From NCBI GenBank assembly GCA_944328495.1, contig CALVHR010000007.1, positions 1 to 64,000 of the forward strand: DNA of 64,000 bases, written 5' to 3'. The position numbers were made by a program, and so were the translations under genes. Positions 30,637-39,419 of the stretch are shown here, in pieces. This stretch comes from an uncultured Clostridia bacterium. GTDB lineage: Bacteria > Bacillota > Clostridia > Christensenellales > Borkfalkiaceae. The notes beneath the pieces were generated by a model. It searched no databases. It had not been told where the DNA came from and saw only the letters and a program-made list of their open reading frames with translations. The stretch's first letter is position 1; each line of letters begins with the position of its first letter.

Positions 30637-32541
30637 TTATCCGCGTAAAGAATCAATAAAATCCGTCAAGCCGCCGCCTTCATGATCACAGGTCGCCTGT
30701 ACCGTTTCTGCATCGATCTCAAACTGATCGAGCATTTCGTTCAGTAAAGTCGTGTTGCCCGGATAATAGGTCGTAAAATTGGATAAGATCATGTAACGCA
30801 AGCAGACGCTCTCTTTCAAAACACGATTATACATCGTTTCATAAAGAACCGGATCCGTATCTTTGAGAGGCTGGTAAGCATCCTGCGCCTTTTCCAGCAG
30901 ATCGAGCGCCTGTTCCAGAACTCGTTTGGGCCAATATTTTACAAGATCGCCGGGAGCCTGATAACAGAGCAAATGATACCCTTCCGTCAGCGTTTCATCC
31001 ATCATGTTGACGTTCGAACGCATCAGATTGATATATTGCCACATATATTCCGCGCCGTCTTTGTAATAGTGTTCCATAAAATCATCCATCAGCGCGCCGA
31101 CGTCCGCATTGACATCCCACATCAATTTTGCATTCAGATACGTGTCCAGATCAGTCAGCGAACGAAGCGATGACCCTGTCGTGTTCTCGCGGGTGAGATT
31201 GATAACCCCGACCTCTTTATAAAGCTGCAAGTTCTTCTGCAAAGAATCAAAATTGTCATAGAAGAAATAATATGCACTGAAATTCGTGTTGTAGTCCCAG
31301 ACAAACAAATTGTCGGTGATGCTGTCCCAGCCTTGCAGATAATCATAGATTTTTTGATTATACGAACAGTCAGGATCGGACCAGGCATGCTTATAACATA
31401 CCGGATTTAACGGAGTGAAACGAATGTACAGATCGTCCACCGGGCGGCAAGACTCGTCCAGAATCGCACCGGTCGACGTATTTACCGGCGGAATGATGCT
31501 GCCGCTTGCGGTATACGCGAACATCGAATACATCAGATTCCTCGAAGAGATCTCGGGATCTTTTTCCGTTTCAGTCACGACACGGTTCATGAAGCGGATA
31601 ATGTATCCGCTCAGTCCGTATTGGCTCTGTTCTGCCATGCACGCATCACAGGTGCAATACCCCGCGCCGTCGTTTTCGCCCAGCGATACGATCTTCCCGT
31701 ACGGATTTTCTTTGATGATGGTTTTCAAATTCGCAACAAACGTTTCAAAAATGCCGTCTGCCGTAAAGCAGAGCTGACTCGCCGAAAACCAGTCCGGATG
31801 ATAATTCTGCGGATCGTCAGGATTGTTGTATTTTTCTTTGGGAATAATTTCATAGTAAGAATGCGCACTGCCGATCCAATCGCGCGTCGTTCCGTAATCG
31901 AATTCCGCCGCCTGCGTACTCGCGCCCAGACGCAAGGACACCGCATACTCGGCGTTGTACGTTGCCAAACCGTCAAAACCGCGTTCCTGGAAATCGGGCG
32001 CATCCGTGATGTCAAAGTCGATCAGCATGGATTTTTCTGCGGTTGCAATATAAATTTCATCCGTCGCATACACTTCGTAATCAAATTCGTACTTTAAAAA
32101 TTCCTGCACCGAATAAATGGTACCCGTGCCGTTATAACCGCCCATCACGACCGTATTTCCGAAACGTTTGATCTTGAAACCGTCCTCATTGAGCTCGACG
32201 GCATCCATAACGACCCCCGACCCTTTCAGAATGCTCGTATTGCCGACCGAAAGCACTTTTTTGCTCTCATCCAGTCCCGCACCGTCATCCTTTTCGATCG
32301 CGATCTTCGCTCCCGTCGCCGCCTCGAATTGCTTTTGCAAAAGTTCGGATGCGTATTCTTCGGTCGGATCCGCTTCGGCAGGGATGACAATGGAATATTC
32401 CGTGCTACCGTTTTCAGCAAGCACTATATCTGTTTCTGTATTTCCGCCTTCGTTTTCACCCTTTTTCCCGCACGCCGCAAACGACGCACAGAAACTGAGC
32501 ACCAGCGCAAACACTGCTATATATTTCAGCATTCTTTTCAT
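30637..32541 (-). CDS. DUF4838-type lipoprotein (glycosidase-related)
   Basis: The 634-residue protein has a lipoprotein signal peptide (lipobox SFAAC, about residue 24). An N-terminal alpha-glucuronidase-N-like domain (about 45-170; YASELLQKQFEAATGAKIAI) is followed by a large domain of the DUF4838 type (about 180-600) with GENDGAGYCTCDACM and AWSDPDCSYNQKIYDYLQGW. DUF4838 proteins occur with secreted carbohydrate enzymes, but their activity is not established. It would sit on the outer membrane face beside the solute-binding protein and could bind or pre-process glycans. It lies 8 bp after the Ig-type protein and 16 bp before GH31. Confidence 0.75.
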   Translation of the reverse strand: MKRMLKYIAVFALVLSFCASFAACGKKGENEGGNTETDIVLAENGSTEYSIVIPAEADPTEEYASELLQKQFEAATGAKIAIEKDDGAGLDESKKVLSVGNTSILKGSGVVMDAVELNEDGFKIKRFGNTVVMGGYNGTGTIYSVQEFLKYEFDYEVYATDEIYIATAEKSMLIDFDITDAPDFQERGFDGLATYNAEYAVSLRLGASTQAAEFDYGTTRDWIGSAHSYYEIIPKEKYNNPDDPQNYHPDWFSASQLCFTADGIFETFVANLKTIIKENPYGKIVSLGENDGAGYCTCDACMAEQSQYGLSGYIIRFMNRVVTETEKDPEISSRNLMYSMFAYTASGSIIPPVNTSTGAILDESCRPVDDLYIRFTPLNPVCYKHAWSDPDCSYNQKIYDYLQGWDSITDNLFVWDYNTNFSAYYFFYDNFDSLQKNLQLYKEVGVINLTRENTTGSSLRSLTDLDTYLNAKLMWDVNADVGALMDDFMEHYYKDGAEYMWQYINLMRSNVNMMDETLTEGYHLLCYQAPGDLVKYWPKRVLEQALDLLEKAQDAYQPLKDTDPVLYETMYNRVLKESVCLRYMILSNFTTYYPGNTTLLNEMLDQFEIDAETVQATCDHEGGGLTDFIDSLRG

Positions 32542-32549
32542 CTTTCACC

Positions 32550-35500
32550 TCATTCGACAACGACCGTGACCGTTTTGACCGTCGCATTGTAATCCGCATC
32601 GATCGCATAATAGACAACGGTGTATTTGCCTGCCGCAGACGGCGTAAATTCTTCGATGGTATTTTCCGCCGTCACTTCACCCAGCTTCATCGCAGACGTA
32701 TCCGGCTGTATGACTATGATAAACAGCCGAGGCGCCGTATCGCGGTCATCCTGTACGATCGCCGAAGGAATGGAAACGGCTTTGCCTGCCTTCCCCGTAC
32801 GATCAGAAGAATCGGACAGAACCAACGTGGGCGCCGTCGTATCCGCCGCCGATACCGAATAGGAAGAGGTGAACGTATTGCCGCTCGCATCCTTAGCCGT
32901 GTAGCGCACGTAATAATTTCCGTATTGCTCCACAACAAAACTCATACCTGCTTGCAACGGCTCATAGTTGTAGATTACCGTTCCGTTCGGAGCCTGCACC
33001 ATGACGGTCATGGAAACGTACGGCGAAAGCGTATCATACCCGTTTGCCATCGGTACCGATATCCGTTGTCCGACAAAAACATCTGTGGGGAAACTTTCAC
33101 TCAATACGATCTGCGGCGCTGACGTATCCACAAAGTTTTTTAAATTCCCGTCACCGTCAAACGTTACATTGAACGCCTGGCTGCAAAGCGACAGAATTTT
33201 GATCGAAGCGACGGAGCCGTATTCCTCGTCCGCTTCCTTGCTGCCGACGCCTTCAAACGCGCAGTCAAAATATACTTTTCCGCTGGGGAAACCTTTCCAA
33301 GTTGTCCCGTCAATGTTTTCTTTCACCGTAAAGACCGCGTTGTTGTTCACATCATATATAACGCCGTCGCGATATGTGATCGTAATATTTGCCGAGCGCA
33401 ATTGATCCCCGTACATGGTGCCGAACACGCCTTCCAACGAGTATTTGACGCCGTCGTTGGATGAAATGAAGGAATATTTTACTTTGTACTCTGCAGCGGT
33501 CGCCGTCGGAATGCTCTCGATCCAAAGATCAAACCCGATCGAAGAATCGTAACTGTCCCGCAGCGAAAATCGCAGCTGCGAGAAATTTTTACTTCCGCGA
33601 TCCACCGCAAATGTGATCGTGAACCCGTCCGCACGCAGAGGATTGACAAAGCCAAAGCCCTGCTCGCCCGTCGCGCCCTCTTTTGAATCGATCTTGAATA
33701 CACCTTTATCCGCGGACGTATGATTGATTTCCAGTCCCTCGTCCAAAATAAAGTAGTTGTCCAGCTGATACGAACCGTCATCGACATAATCATCGGCATA
33801 ACGGTCGGGTTTTTCCCAAATATCCGCTGTATATGTTTTCAGGCTAACATCATCCGCTTTATAAGTAATGGTGACGGTCTCCCCGAACTTTTCAAGATCA
33901 GGCGTAAACACGTCTCCGTCCGCATACGTCTCGCTCGTTCCGTTCCCCGTAATCTCCACGGTCACGTCTTTGCGGGTGCCGACGCCCGGAATGCTCTCGT
34001 AATCGTACGCCTTATATTCGGGAAGGATGGTCTGCACACCGTCAAACAGGCGGCGGAGCTCCTGCACGCTCCCTTTCTCCACAATGCCGTTTTCAGAATA
34101 CTGCACGGTATAGACGAGCGTCTCCGAATGTTTAAATCCAAGATAATCGGTCACGGTGTAAACGACGCGGTATTCCCCCGCAAAGAGCGGCGTGAACGTG
34201 CCGTCTTCGATCGTCACTTCTTCGGCGGTATACCCCGCGCGGATCACTTTGACCTCTTCGGATACGATCACCGCGCCTTCCGTCAAAGTATAGACCGCTT
34301 CGGGAATGTACACCTTCTCACCGACCGAGACCTGCGTCTTGTCCGCCTCCGCCGTAATGGCAACGGTCGGAACGGCCTTATTGGCAAGAATTTTCAGAGT
34401 TGTCTGCACAGCATTGCCCGCGCCGTCCGTTCCGCGGTAGACCGCCGTATAATATCCCGCCTTCGAAGGAGTAAAACTGCCGCTGCTCACATCCACCGAA
34501 TTGCCGTCGGGATCGGTGACAGCTACCGAACAAACAAGGGAGCCCGAAACGACATCAAGGCAATAATATTCGGGAAGAGTATATTTTGTCCCCACAACCG
34601 CAGCGGGAGCATTTTCGCCCTCCACTTCGCTGCCGAACATAATGACAGGCGCATCGGTATCTTCGACCGCCGTCCCGCACATCGGCGTGTTGAATACATT
34701 GAGGATCATATAGCTCGGCTCGCTCGCGCGATGCTGTTTGGACGCAAACGAAATTTTAACGCGGCCGCTCGTAAATCCCTGCCACTCGTTTCCGTATCCC
34801 ATCGATTCGCTCCAATCCAGGTCCATAATACAGTACTTGTTCCCGTATTGCCCCGTGACCCAAAGCGATTTATCCAAATAATCGTAGTGCAAAATAATGG
34901 AACGGTGACGGATATCCGACGTCGTGAAATTTGAATTTTCACGCGTTAAGCCGTCAAACCCGACTTGGTAGTTGTCCGAAAAACCAAACGTCTCTTCCAG
35001 GTAATTCGGATAGGCGCCGCCCCACTTGTATCCGATCGGGTCGATCGTTTCCGTTTCCACCGTAAACGTCGCAGGGAACCACTGCGAAGGCTTGGACTTG
35101 ATCAAAAGATAGTTGTTCTCGTCGTCCGCATCGGTGATTTTAATATCAAACTCGTAAATTTCCGCATTTCCGCGCGTAGAAGTGAGCGGCGTGAACGCGA
35201 GAAGTATATCGTCCGAAGTATAGCTTGAAATATCTACAACATTTTCGTATTCCACCCAGCGGTTTGCCGCCGTAGGCGAAAACTTGATACCGTTTTTCTG
35301 CCAGTCCGCCAAGCCGAGATCTTCCGAACTTTCGGTATATTCGTTGTAAAAATCACTGCCGCTCGAAAGAAATTCCTTTCCGTAAAGCATATAATCGGGT
35401 ACGGAAACATCCGCCTCTGCCGTCACGCCTGCGGGAAGCGTCCAAAGCTCCACAGGCGACACGGACTGCGTTTCTTCGGCTCCGTCCGCAGCTCGCGCAA

Positions 35501-35579
35501 GCAAAACAATGCCCAGACAGCATGCGAGCAAAAGCGCCGCGCCCAGAACAATGGGGACTACTCTCTTCTTTATTGACAT
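32550..35579 (-). CDS. Secreted multi-domain protein with Ig-like repeats
   Basis: This protein of about 1,009 residues has an N-terminal hydrophobic export signal (VLGAALLLACCLGIVLLARA) and no C-terminal anchor. Two beta-rich regions of 180-230 residues (about 60-290 and 600-800) contain aromatic-rich blocks resembling lectin-type sandwiches (for example GFVNPLRADGFTITFAVDRG). They are separated by Ig-like domains ending in D.AGN or DY.G patterns (about 300-500 and 810-1005). ATG 35579 follows GAGGAG; the codon before it is TTG. Position between the permease and the DUF4838 lipoprotein points to glycan capture outside the cell. No enzyme domain was recognised. Confidence 0.7.
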   Translation of the reverse strand: MSIKKRVVPIVLGAALLLACCLGIVLLARAADGAEETQSVSPVELWTLPAGVTAEADVSVPDYMLYGKEFLSSGSDFYNEYTESSEDLGLADWQKNGIKFSPTAANRWVEYENVVDISSYTSDDILLAFTPLTSTRGNAEIYEFDIKITDADDENNYLLIKSKPSQWFPATFTVETETIDPIGYKWGGAYPNYLEETFGFSDNYQVGFDGLTRENSNFTTSDIRHRSIILHYDYLDKSLWVTGQYGNKYCIMDLDWSESMGYGNEWQGFTSGRVKISFASKQHRASEPSYMILNVFNTPMCGTAVEDTDAPVIMFGSEVEGENAPAAVVGTKYTLPEYYCLDVVSGSLVCSVAVTDPDGNSVDVSSGSFTPSKAGYYTAVYRGTDGAGNAVQTTLKILANKAVPTVAITAEADKTQVSVGEKVYIPEAVYTLTEGAVIVSEEVKVIRAGYTAEEVTIEDGTFTPLFAGEYRVVYTVTDYLGFKHSETLVYTVQYSENGIVEKGSVQELRRLFDGVQTILPEYKAYDYESIPGVGTRKDVTVEITGNGTSETYADGDVFTPDLEKFGETVTITYKADDVSLKTYTADIWEKPDRYADDYVDDGSYQLDNYFILDEGLEINHTSADKGVFKIDSKEGATGEQGFGFVNPLRADGFTITFAVDRGSKNFSQLRFSLRDSYDSSIGFDLWIESIPTATAAEYKVKYSFISSNDGVKYSLEGVFGTMYGDQLRSANITITYRDGVIYDVNNNAVFTVKENIDGTTWKGFPSGKVYFDCAFEGVGSKEADEEYGSVASIKILSLCSQAFNVTFDGDGNLKNFVDTSAPQIVLSESFPTDVFVGQRISVPMANGYDTLSPYVSMTVMVQAPNGTVIYNYEPLQAGMSFVVEQYGNYYVRYTAKDASGNTFTSSYSVSAADTTAPTLVLSDSSDRTGKAGKAVSIPSAIVQDDRDTAPRLFIIVIQPDTSAMKLGEVTAENTIEEFTPSAAGKYTVVYYAIDADYNATVKTVTVVVE

Positions 35580-35594
35580 CAAAATTTCTCCTCG

Positions 35595-36533
35595 TTATCC
35601 TTTCAATCCGCCCAACGTGAGCGAACCCATGATTTTGTTGCGAAACACCATAAACAGTACAAAAATCGGTATCGCCAGCATCAAAAGCCCCGCAATTTGG
35701 ATCGGCGGCGTCGCAACGTCGACGTTTGCATTCGAAAACTGGAACTGATACGCGCCGAACGATAAGTTCGGATAGCTCGGCAAATAAATGATCGGCGTCA
35801 TATAGTCGTTCCAAAGGGTAATAAACTGCTGAATGAACAGCACGCCGAAAATCGTGCGCGTCATCGGCCACATGATCAGAAGCATCGTGCGGAAATGTCC
35901 CGCGCCGTCAATAAACGCCGCTTCCGCATAACTCCACGACACGCTCTTCCATGTCGCATAATAGATGAGGAATATGTAACCGAACGCCCCGCATTGCCAA
36001 AGCATGATACCGATCATCGAATCGTACAACCCCAGGTCGGTCAGCAGTTTGATATTTGCCGCGAGCGACGAGCTGATGGGCAGATAATTCGTGATCAACA
36101 CGATCCCCCACAGCGAACGCACCCATTTGAGGTAGCTGTATTTTGCCAGGACATAGCTCGCAAGACAGGCAGTGATCACCGATAAAACGCCCGAACCGCC
36201 CGCATAGATCAGGCTGTTGAGAAGCATTTGCGGCGCTTCAATATACTGGCTGTTGCGCATAACCTTCAATGCGCTGAACGCTTTCACATAATTGGAAAAA
36301 TTCCAACCGTACCCTTTGCCCGTTTTCGGGAAAAACAGCGGATCCTGATAAAAATTGATATACGATTTCAAGCTGTTGATAAACGCCCAAAAAATGAGCA
36401 GCAGAAAAATAACGCACCAGATCACGACCGCTGCCCAAGCAATTCCCGGGAACACACCGCGCACAAAGGATCGCAGACATTTTTTTGCTTTGGAAGGCTG
36501 CACCTCTTCCGGTTGCATAACTTTTTCGTCCAT
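35595..36533 (-). CDS. Carbohydrate ABC transporter permease (MalG-type)
   Basis: The 312-residue inner-membrane protein has about six transmembrane helices, and the coupling loop shows the EAA motif as AEAAFIDGAGHFRTM (about 215-230). This is the second permease of a CUT1 sugar importer. Start ATG 36533 follows GGAGGGG. It lies next to the frameshifted first permease and the solute-binding protein. The N-terminal 30 residues are charged and cytoplasmic. No ATPase gene is in the operon, so a shared MsmX-type ATPase is expected. Confidence 0.92.
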   Translation of the reverse strand: MDEKVMQPEEVQPSKAKKCLRSFVRGVFPGIAWAAVVIWCVIFLLLIFWAFINSLKSYINFYQDPLFFPKTGKGYGWNFSNYVKAFSALKVMRNSQYIEAPQMLLNSLIYAGGSGVLSVITACLASYVLAKYSYLKWVRSLWGIVLITNYLPISSSLAANIKLLTDLGLYDSMIGIMLWQCGAFGYIFLIYYATWKSVSWSYAEAAFIDGAGHFRTMLLIMWPMTRTIFGVLFIQQFITLWNDYMTPIIYLPSYPNLSFGAYQFQFSNANVDVATPPIQIAGLLMLAIPIFVLFMVFRNKIMGSLTLGGLKG

Positions 36534-36545
36534 GCTCTCCCCTCC

Positions 36546-37590
36546 TTAAAAGTCCGCTTCCGGATCGAAACGGTCGAACAGCTTTTTCGTGCCGTAGACG
36601 ATCGGAATAGACACAAGCCCGATCAAAAGATTCGCTGCGGCAGTGTAACCATAACTGAATTCCGGAGCAACACCGCATCGAATCGGACAGAACGGAAACC
36701 ATCATATAATACCCGAAAGAGATCGCCGAATCGGGAATATACGTCCCGCTGTTCCCGTCGCCGTAAATGGCATACAGAGGCCCCTGTGCCGTGAAAAACC
36801 CGACAAACATTCCGAGACAGTAGATCTGCAACACCGGAAACATCAGCGGCAGAGTCAGATGCACGAATTCCTGAAAGTACGAGAAGCCTTCCAGCCTGCC
36901 GTATTCCACAAGCTCTTCGGGCGTGCGGCTCATCGAGCCGAGGTTGATCAGAAGAGAACCGGGAAGCCCGAAAAAGAACTGGTATAAAAGGAGAGTTCCG
37001 AACACCTTCGAATCATCCGCCAGCGGCGTCAGAAACTGATCGTAAGGCTTATGCAATACGTTCGTCCAAAGCCCGAGCAGCCCCTCGCGCATAAATATCT
37101 TGAAAAGCAGCGCGATGACCATCGAAGAAATGATGGACGGAATGAAAAGCACGATCTTCATTACGCCCGTCGCCGGCATTTTTTTATAAATGATAAAGGA
37201 AAAAATCAGGCTGATCGGCAGACAGATAAGCCCTGTCAAGTGATAAACCATACCGGTCAAAAAATACTTACCCAAACTCGCTTCCCCGGAAAACAGATCT
37301 TTTATGAAATTTACAAAGTTCGTAAAGATCTCTTTCCCGCCGTAAAATACCTGCGACTCTGTTGCCGGATCGAAAAATTGGAACGCGAGCAGGATGGAAT
37401 TGATATTGCCGTATACGAAGAAGATCACCCACTGAACCAGCATAAACGCCAGAACGCAGATGCAGAAGATGTGCGCCTTTTTGGTCGTGGCGAGCATCTT
37501 GTGCTTATTTTCCTTTACGGGAGGCTGCTCCTCGCCGCCGATCCCGACGGCGAGAGCCTCCTCCGCACTTGTCTTTAAACTATTCGACAT
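36546..37590 (-). pseudogene. Carbohydrate ABC transporter permease (MalF-type), frameshifted near the 3' end
   Basis: The first permease of the importer reads normally from ATG 37590 (GAGAGGGG upstream) through its helices and the EAA-like segment TPEELVEYGRLEGFSYFQEF. Around 36,671-36,690 the frame changes. After VLSDS the continuing homologous sequence (APEFSYGYTAAANLLIG, then FDRFDPEADF and a stop at 36546) lies one frame over. The span is one base longer than a multiple of three. Without correction the last helix is replaced by about 140 unrelated residues that run into the next gene. Because the rest is intact and the operon is otherwise complete, a one-base sequence error is as likely as a real mutation. 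Confidence 0.8.
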
Positions 37591-37613
37591 ACGCATCCCC
37601 TCTCAGACAACGT

Positions 37614-39389
37614 TCAGTTTGCGCTGTTCTTCCCGCGGATGGAAAGCATGCCTTGTACATACTTTTCTACCACATCCGAAACTTGATCATCCGTCCAGCT
37701 CACACTGGATTTGCGCAGAGTCAGCATATTTGCAACGACATGCCCGTTCCCTAAAGTATGATTGTCATATTTGCTCGAAAAATCGATCGCCGAACTCGTC
37801 AGGCGCACTTCGTCGTCTTGCGTGAGCTGGTTGCGGCGCACGATCTCGATCTTGCCGTCTTCCTTGCGGTCCTCCATCTGAATTTCGAGAATGCTCTGTG
37901 CAAAAGGCGTCATCTGATTCTTGATGTCATCCGTGACGGTATACATATAAGGACGCACCGAACCCGACCACTTTGTAAAGGTACGCAGCTGACTCTGCGA
38001 ATGCTGGAACTGCACGAACAGTTTTGCAACTTTTTCTTTCGCCGCGTTGCCCGTCAGCGTCTTCGCATTCAGGATAAGCGGATAAATGCTCGAAAAACCG
38101 CCCACTTTATAAGTTTTTCCCGCTTCCACTTCCTCATCCGACATGTGCGGGATGGGCATCAAGCGGAATGTACGTTTGCCGTATCCGTCCTCTTCGTTGA
38201 TCGCGCCCATGGAATCAAAATTCTGGCGCGCTTCGTTTTCCCACCAGTCCCCTTCCAGGATCGCCAAAATGCGCGGCGCCGTCTGGCTGGTCTTGCTCAT
38301 GATGTAATTCATCTGCGCCGTACTGTATGTAGGATTGTTCGTCACGCCGTTGTCGTAATGATTGCCAAAACTGCTCGATGAGAACAGACGGGCGGCAACT
38401 TCCGTCATCGCTTCGTACCCGCGCGTCTGCGTCAGCATGTACGCGTTGTCCGTCGTGATCGTCGTTTCTTTGGTACCGTCACCGTCAAAATCGTACATGC
38501 CGTCGTATGTGTCGTACATGCGGATGCCCGAATACTGCGTTTTATCGGTTACGCCCTCGTCCGTGCCGTCCACGTCTGCGATCACTGCGTTTTCAATCGC
38601 GCCCGTATAATAATCGATGCTGTACATGAACCCCGAATATCCGCCCGCACTGTGCGACTCGCCGTCGCGGATCCTGTTCAAAAGATTGAAAAATTCATCC
38701 CATGTGCCCGGCATCGCCACGGCGTCCCCTTCAAATTTGTACCCCGTCATCTGATCGGCAATCCCGTATTTGTTGCACAGTTCTTCGTAAAGATCATAGT
38801 CGATAATGATGCCCGCAAGCGTATCTTCATACGGGATCACGTTGACACTGATACCGTCTACGGTATTGTTGTCCCATTTTGTGCCGTCCAGATTGTACGC
38901 GGTCTGTGCATACGGCAGCATGCGGTCATACATGGACGAAGTCTGGATCTCAAATCCGTCTCCCGCGGCATTGAGTTTGAGCTCGCCGTTCTCGTCATAC
39001 ACCTTTTCCGTCACAATTTCCGTTGCATCATAGATGATCCCCTGCGTATTCAAAAGGCTGACGATATCCGATTCTGCCGTATAGATAAGATCGGCGCTTT
39101 CCGCTCCCGTCGCCATGGAAGTCGCAAGTTCGTTGAACTCCTTGTCCGGCGTGAGCGCGACGTGCACGCCCGTCTTGCCGTCTTCAAAAGAAACGTTTTC
39201 AAACGTCTCTTCAAAATCCGCAATTACTTCGTTGATCCAGTCCGAACCCAATCCGCCGTTGAAATAATGCACGCTGATCGTAGTCGTGTTGGCATACTCG
39301 CCGCCGCCACACCCGACAAATGCAAACGCACTCGCTCCAAGCAGGCCCGCAAGAACGCAGGCGCCCATTTTTTTCAGAAACCCTTTCAT
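37614..39389 (-). CDS. Extracellular sugar-binding lipoprotein of the ABC importer
   Basis: The 591-residue protein has a lipoprotein signal peptide (lipobox AFVGC, about residue 27) followed by a family-1 extracellular solute-binding domain: ISVHYFNGGLGSDWINEVIADF at the start, then the two-lobe pattern with ILAILEGDWWENEA and FSSIYPLILNAKTLTGN. It would capture an oligosaccharide outside and deliver it to the two permeases. It is longer than most members (about 430-550), with an insertion after residue 110 (VYDENGELKLN). It starts 30 bp after the upstream surface protein, so transport and surface capture are cotranscribed. Confidence 0.9.
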   Translation of the reverse strand: MKGFLKKMGACVLAGLLGASAFAFVGCGGGEYANTTTISVHYFNGGLGSDWINEVIADFEETFENVSFEDGKTGVHVALTPDKEFNELATSMATGAESADLIYTAESDIVSLLNTQGIIYDATEIVTEKVYDENGELKLNAAGDGFEIQTSSMYDRMLPYAQTAYNLDGTKWDNNTVDGISVNVIPYEDTLAGIIIDYDLYEELCNKYGIADQMTGYKFEGDAVAMPGTWDEFFNLLNRIRDGESHSAGGYSGFMYSIDYYTGAIENAVIADVDGTDEGVTDKTQYSGIRMYDTYDGMYDFDGDGTKETTITTDNAYMLTQTRGYEAMTEVAARLFSSSSFGNHYDNGVTNNPTYSTAQMNYIMSKTSQTAPRILAILEGDWWENEARQNFDSMGAINEEDGYGKRTFRLMPIPHMSDEEVEAGKTYKVGGFSSIYPLILNAKTLTGNAAKEKVAKLFVQFQHSQSQLRTFTKWSGSVRPYMYTVTDDIKNQMTPFAQSILEIQMEDRKEDGKIEIVRRNQLTQDDEVRLTSSAIDFSSKYDNHTLGNGHVVANMLTLRKSSVSWTDDQVSDVVEKYVQGMLSIRGKNSAN

Positions 39390-39419
39390 TGACTCTTTAC
39401 TCCTTGACCGTTCAACGGT

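Noticed and set aside
36238..36545. About 100-residue C-terminal extension of the first permease
   Set aside because: It lies in the wrong frame after the one-base shift, overlaps the second permease gene and has no permease features; the true C-terminus is in the other frame.
36671..36690. Programmed ribosomal frameshift in the permease gene
   Set aside because: No slippery heptamer or following pseudoknot is apparent, and permeases of this family are not known to use one.
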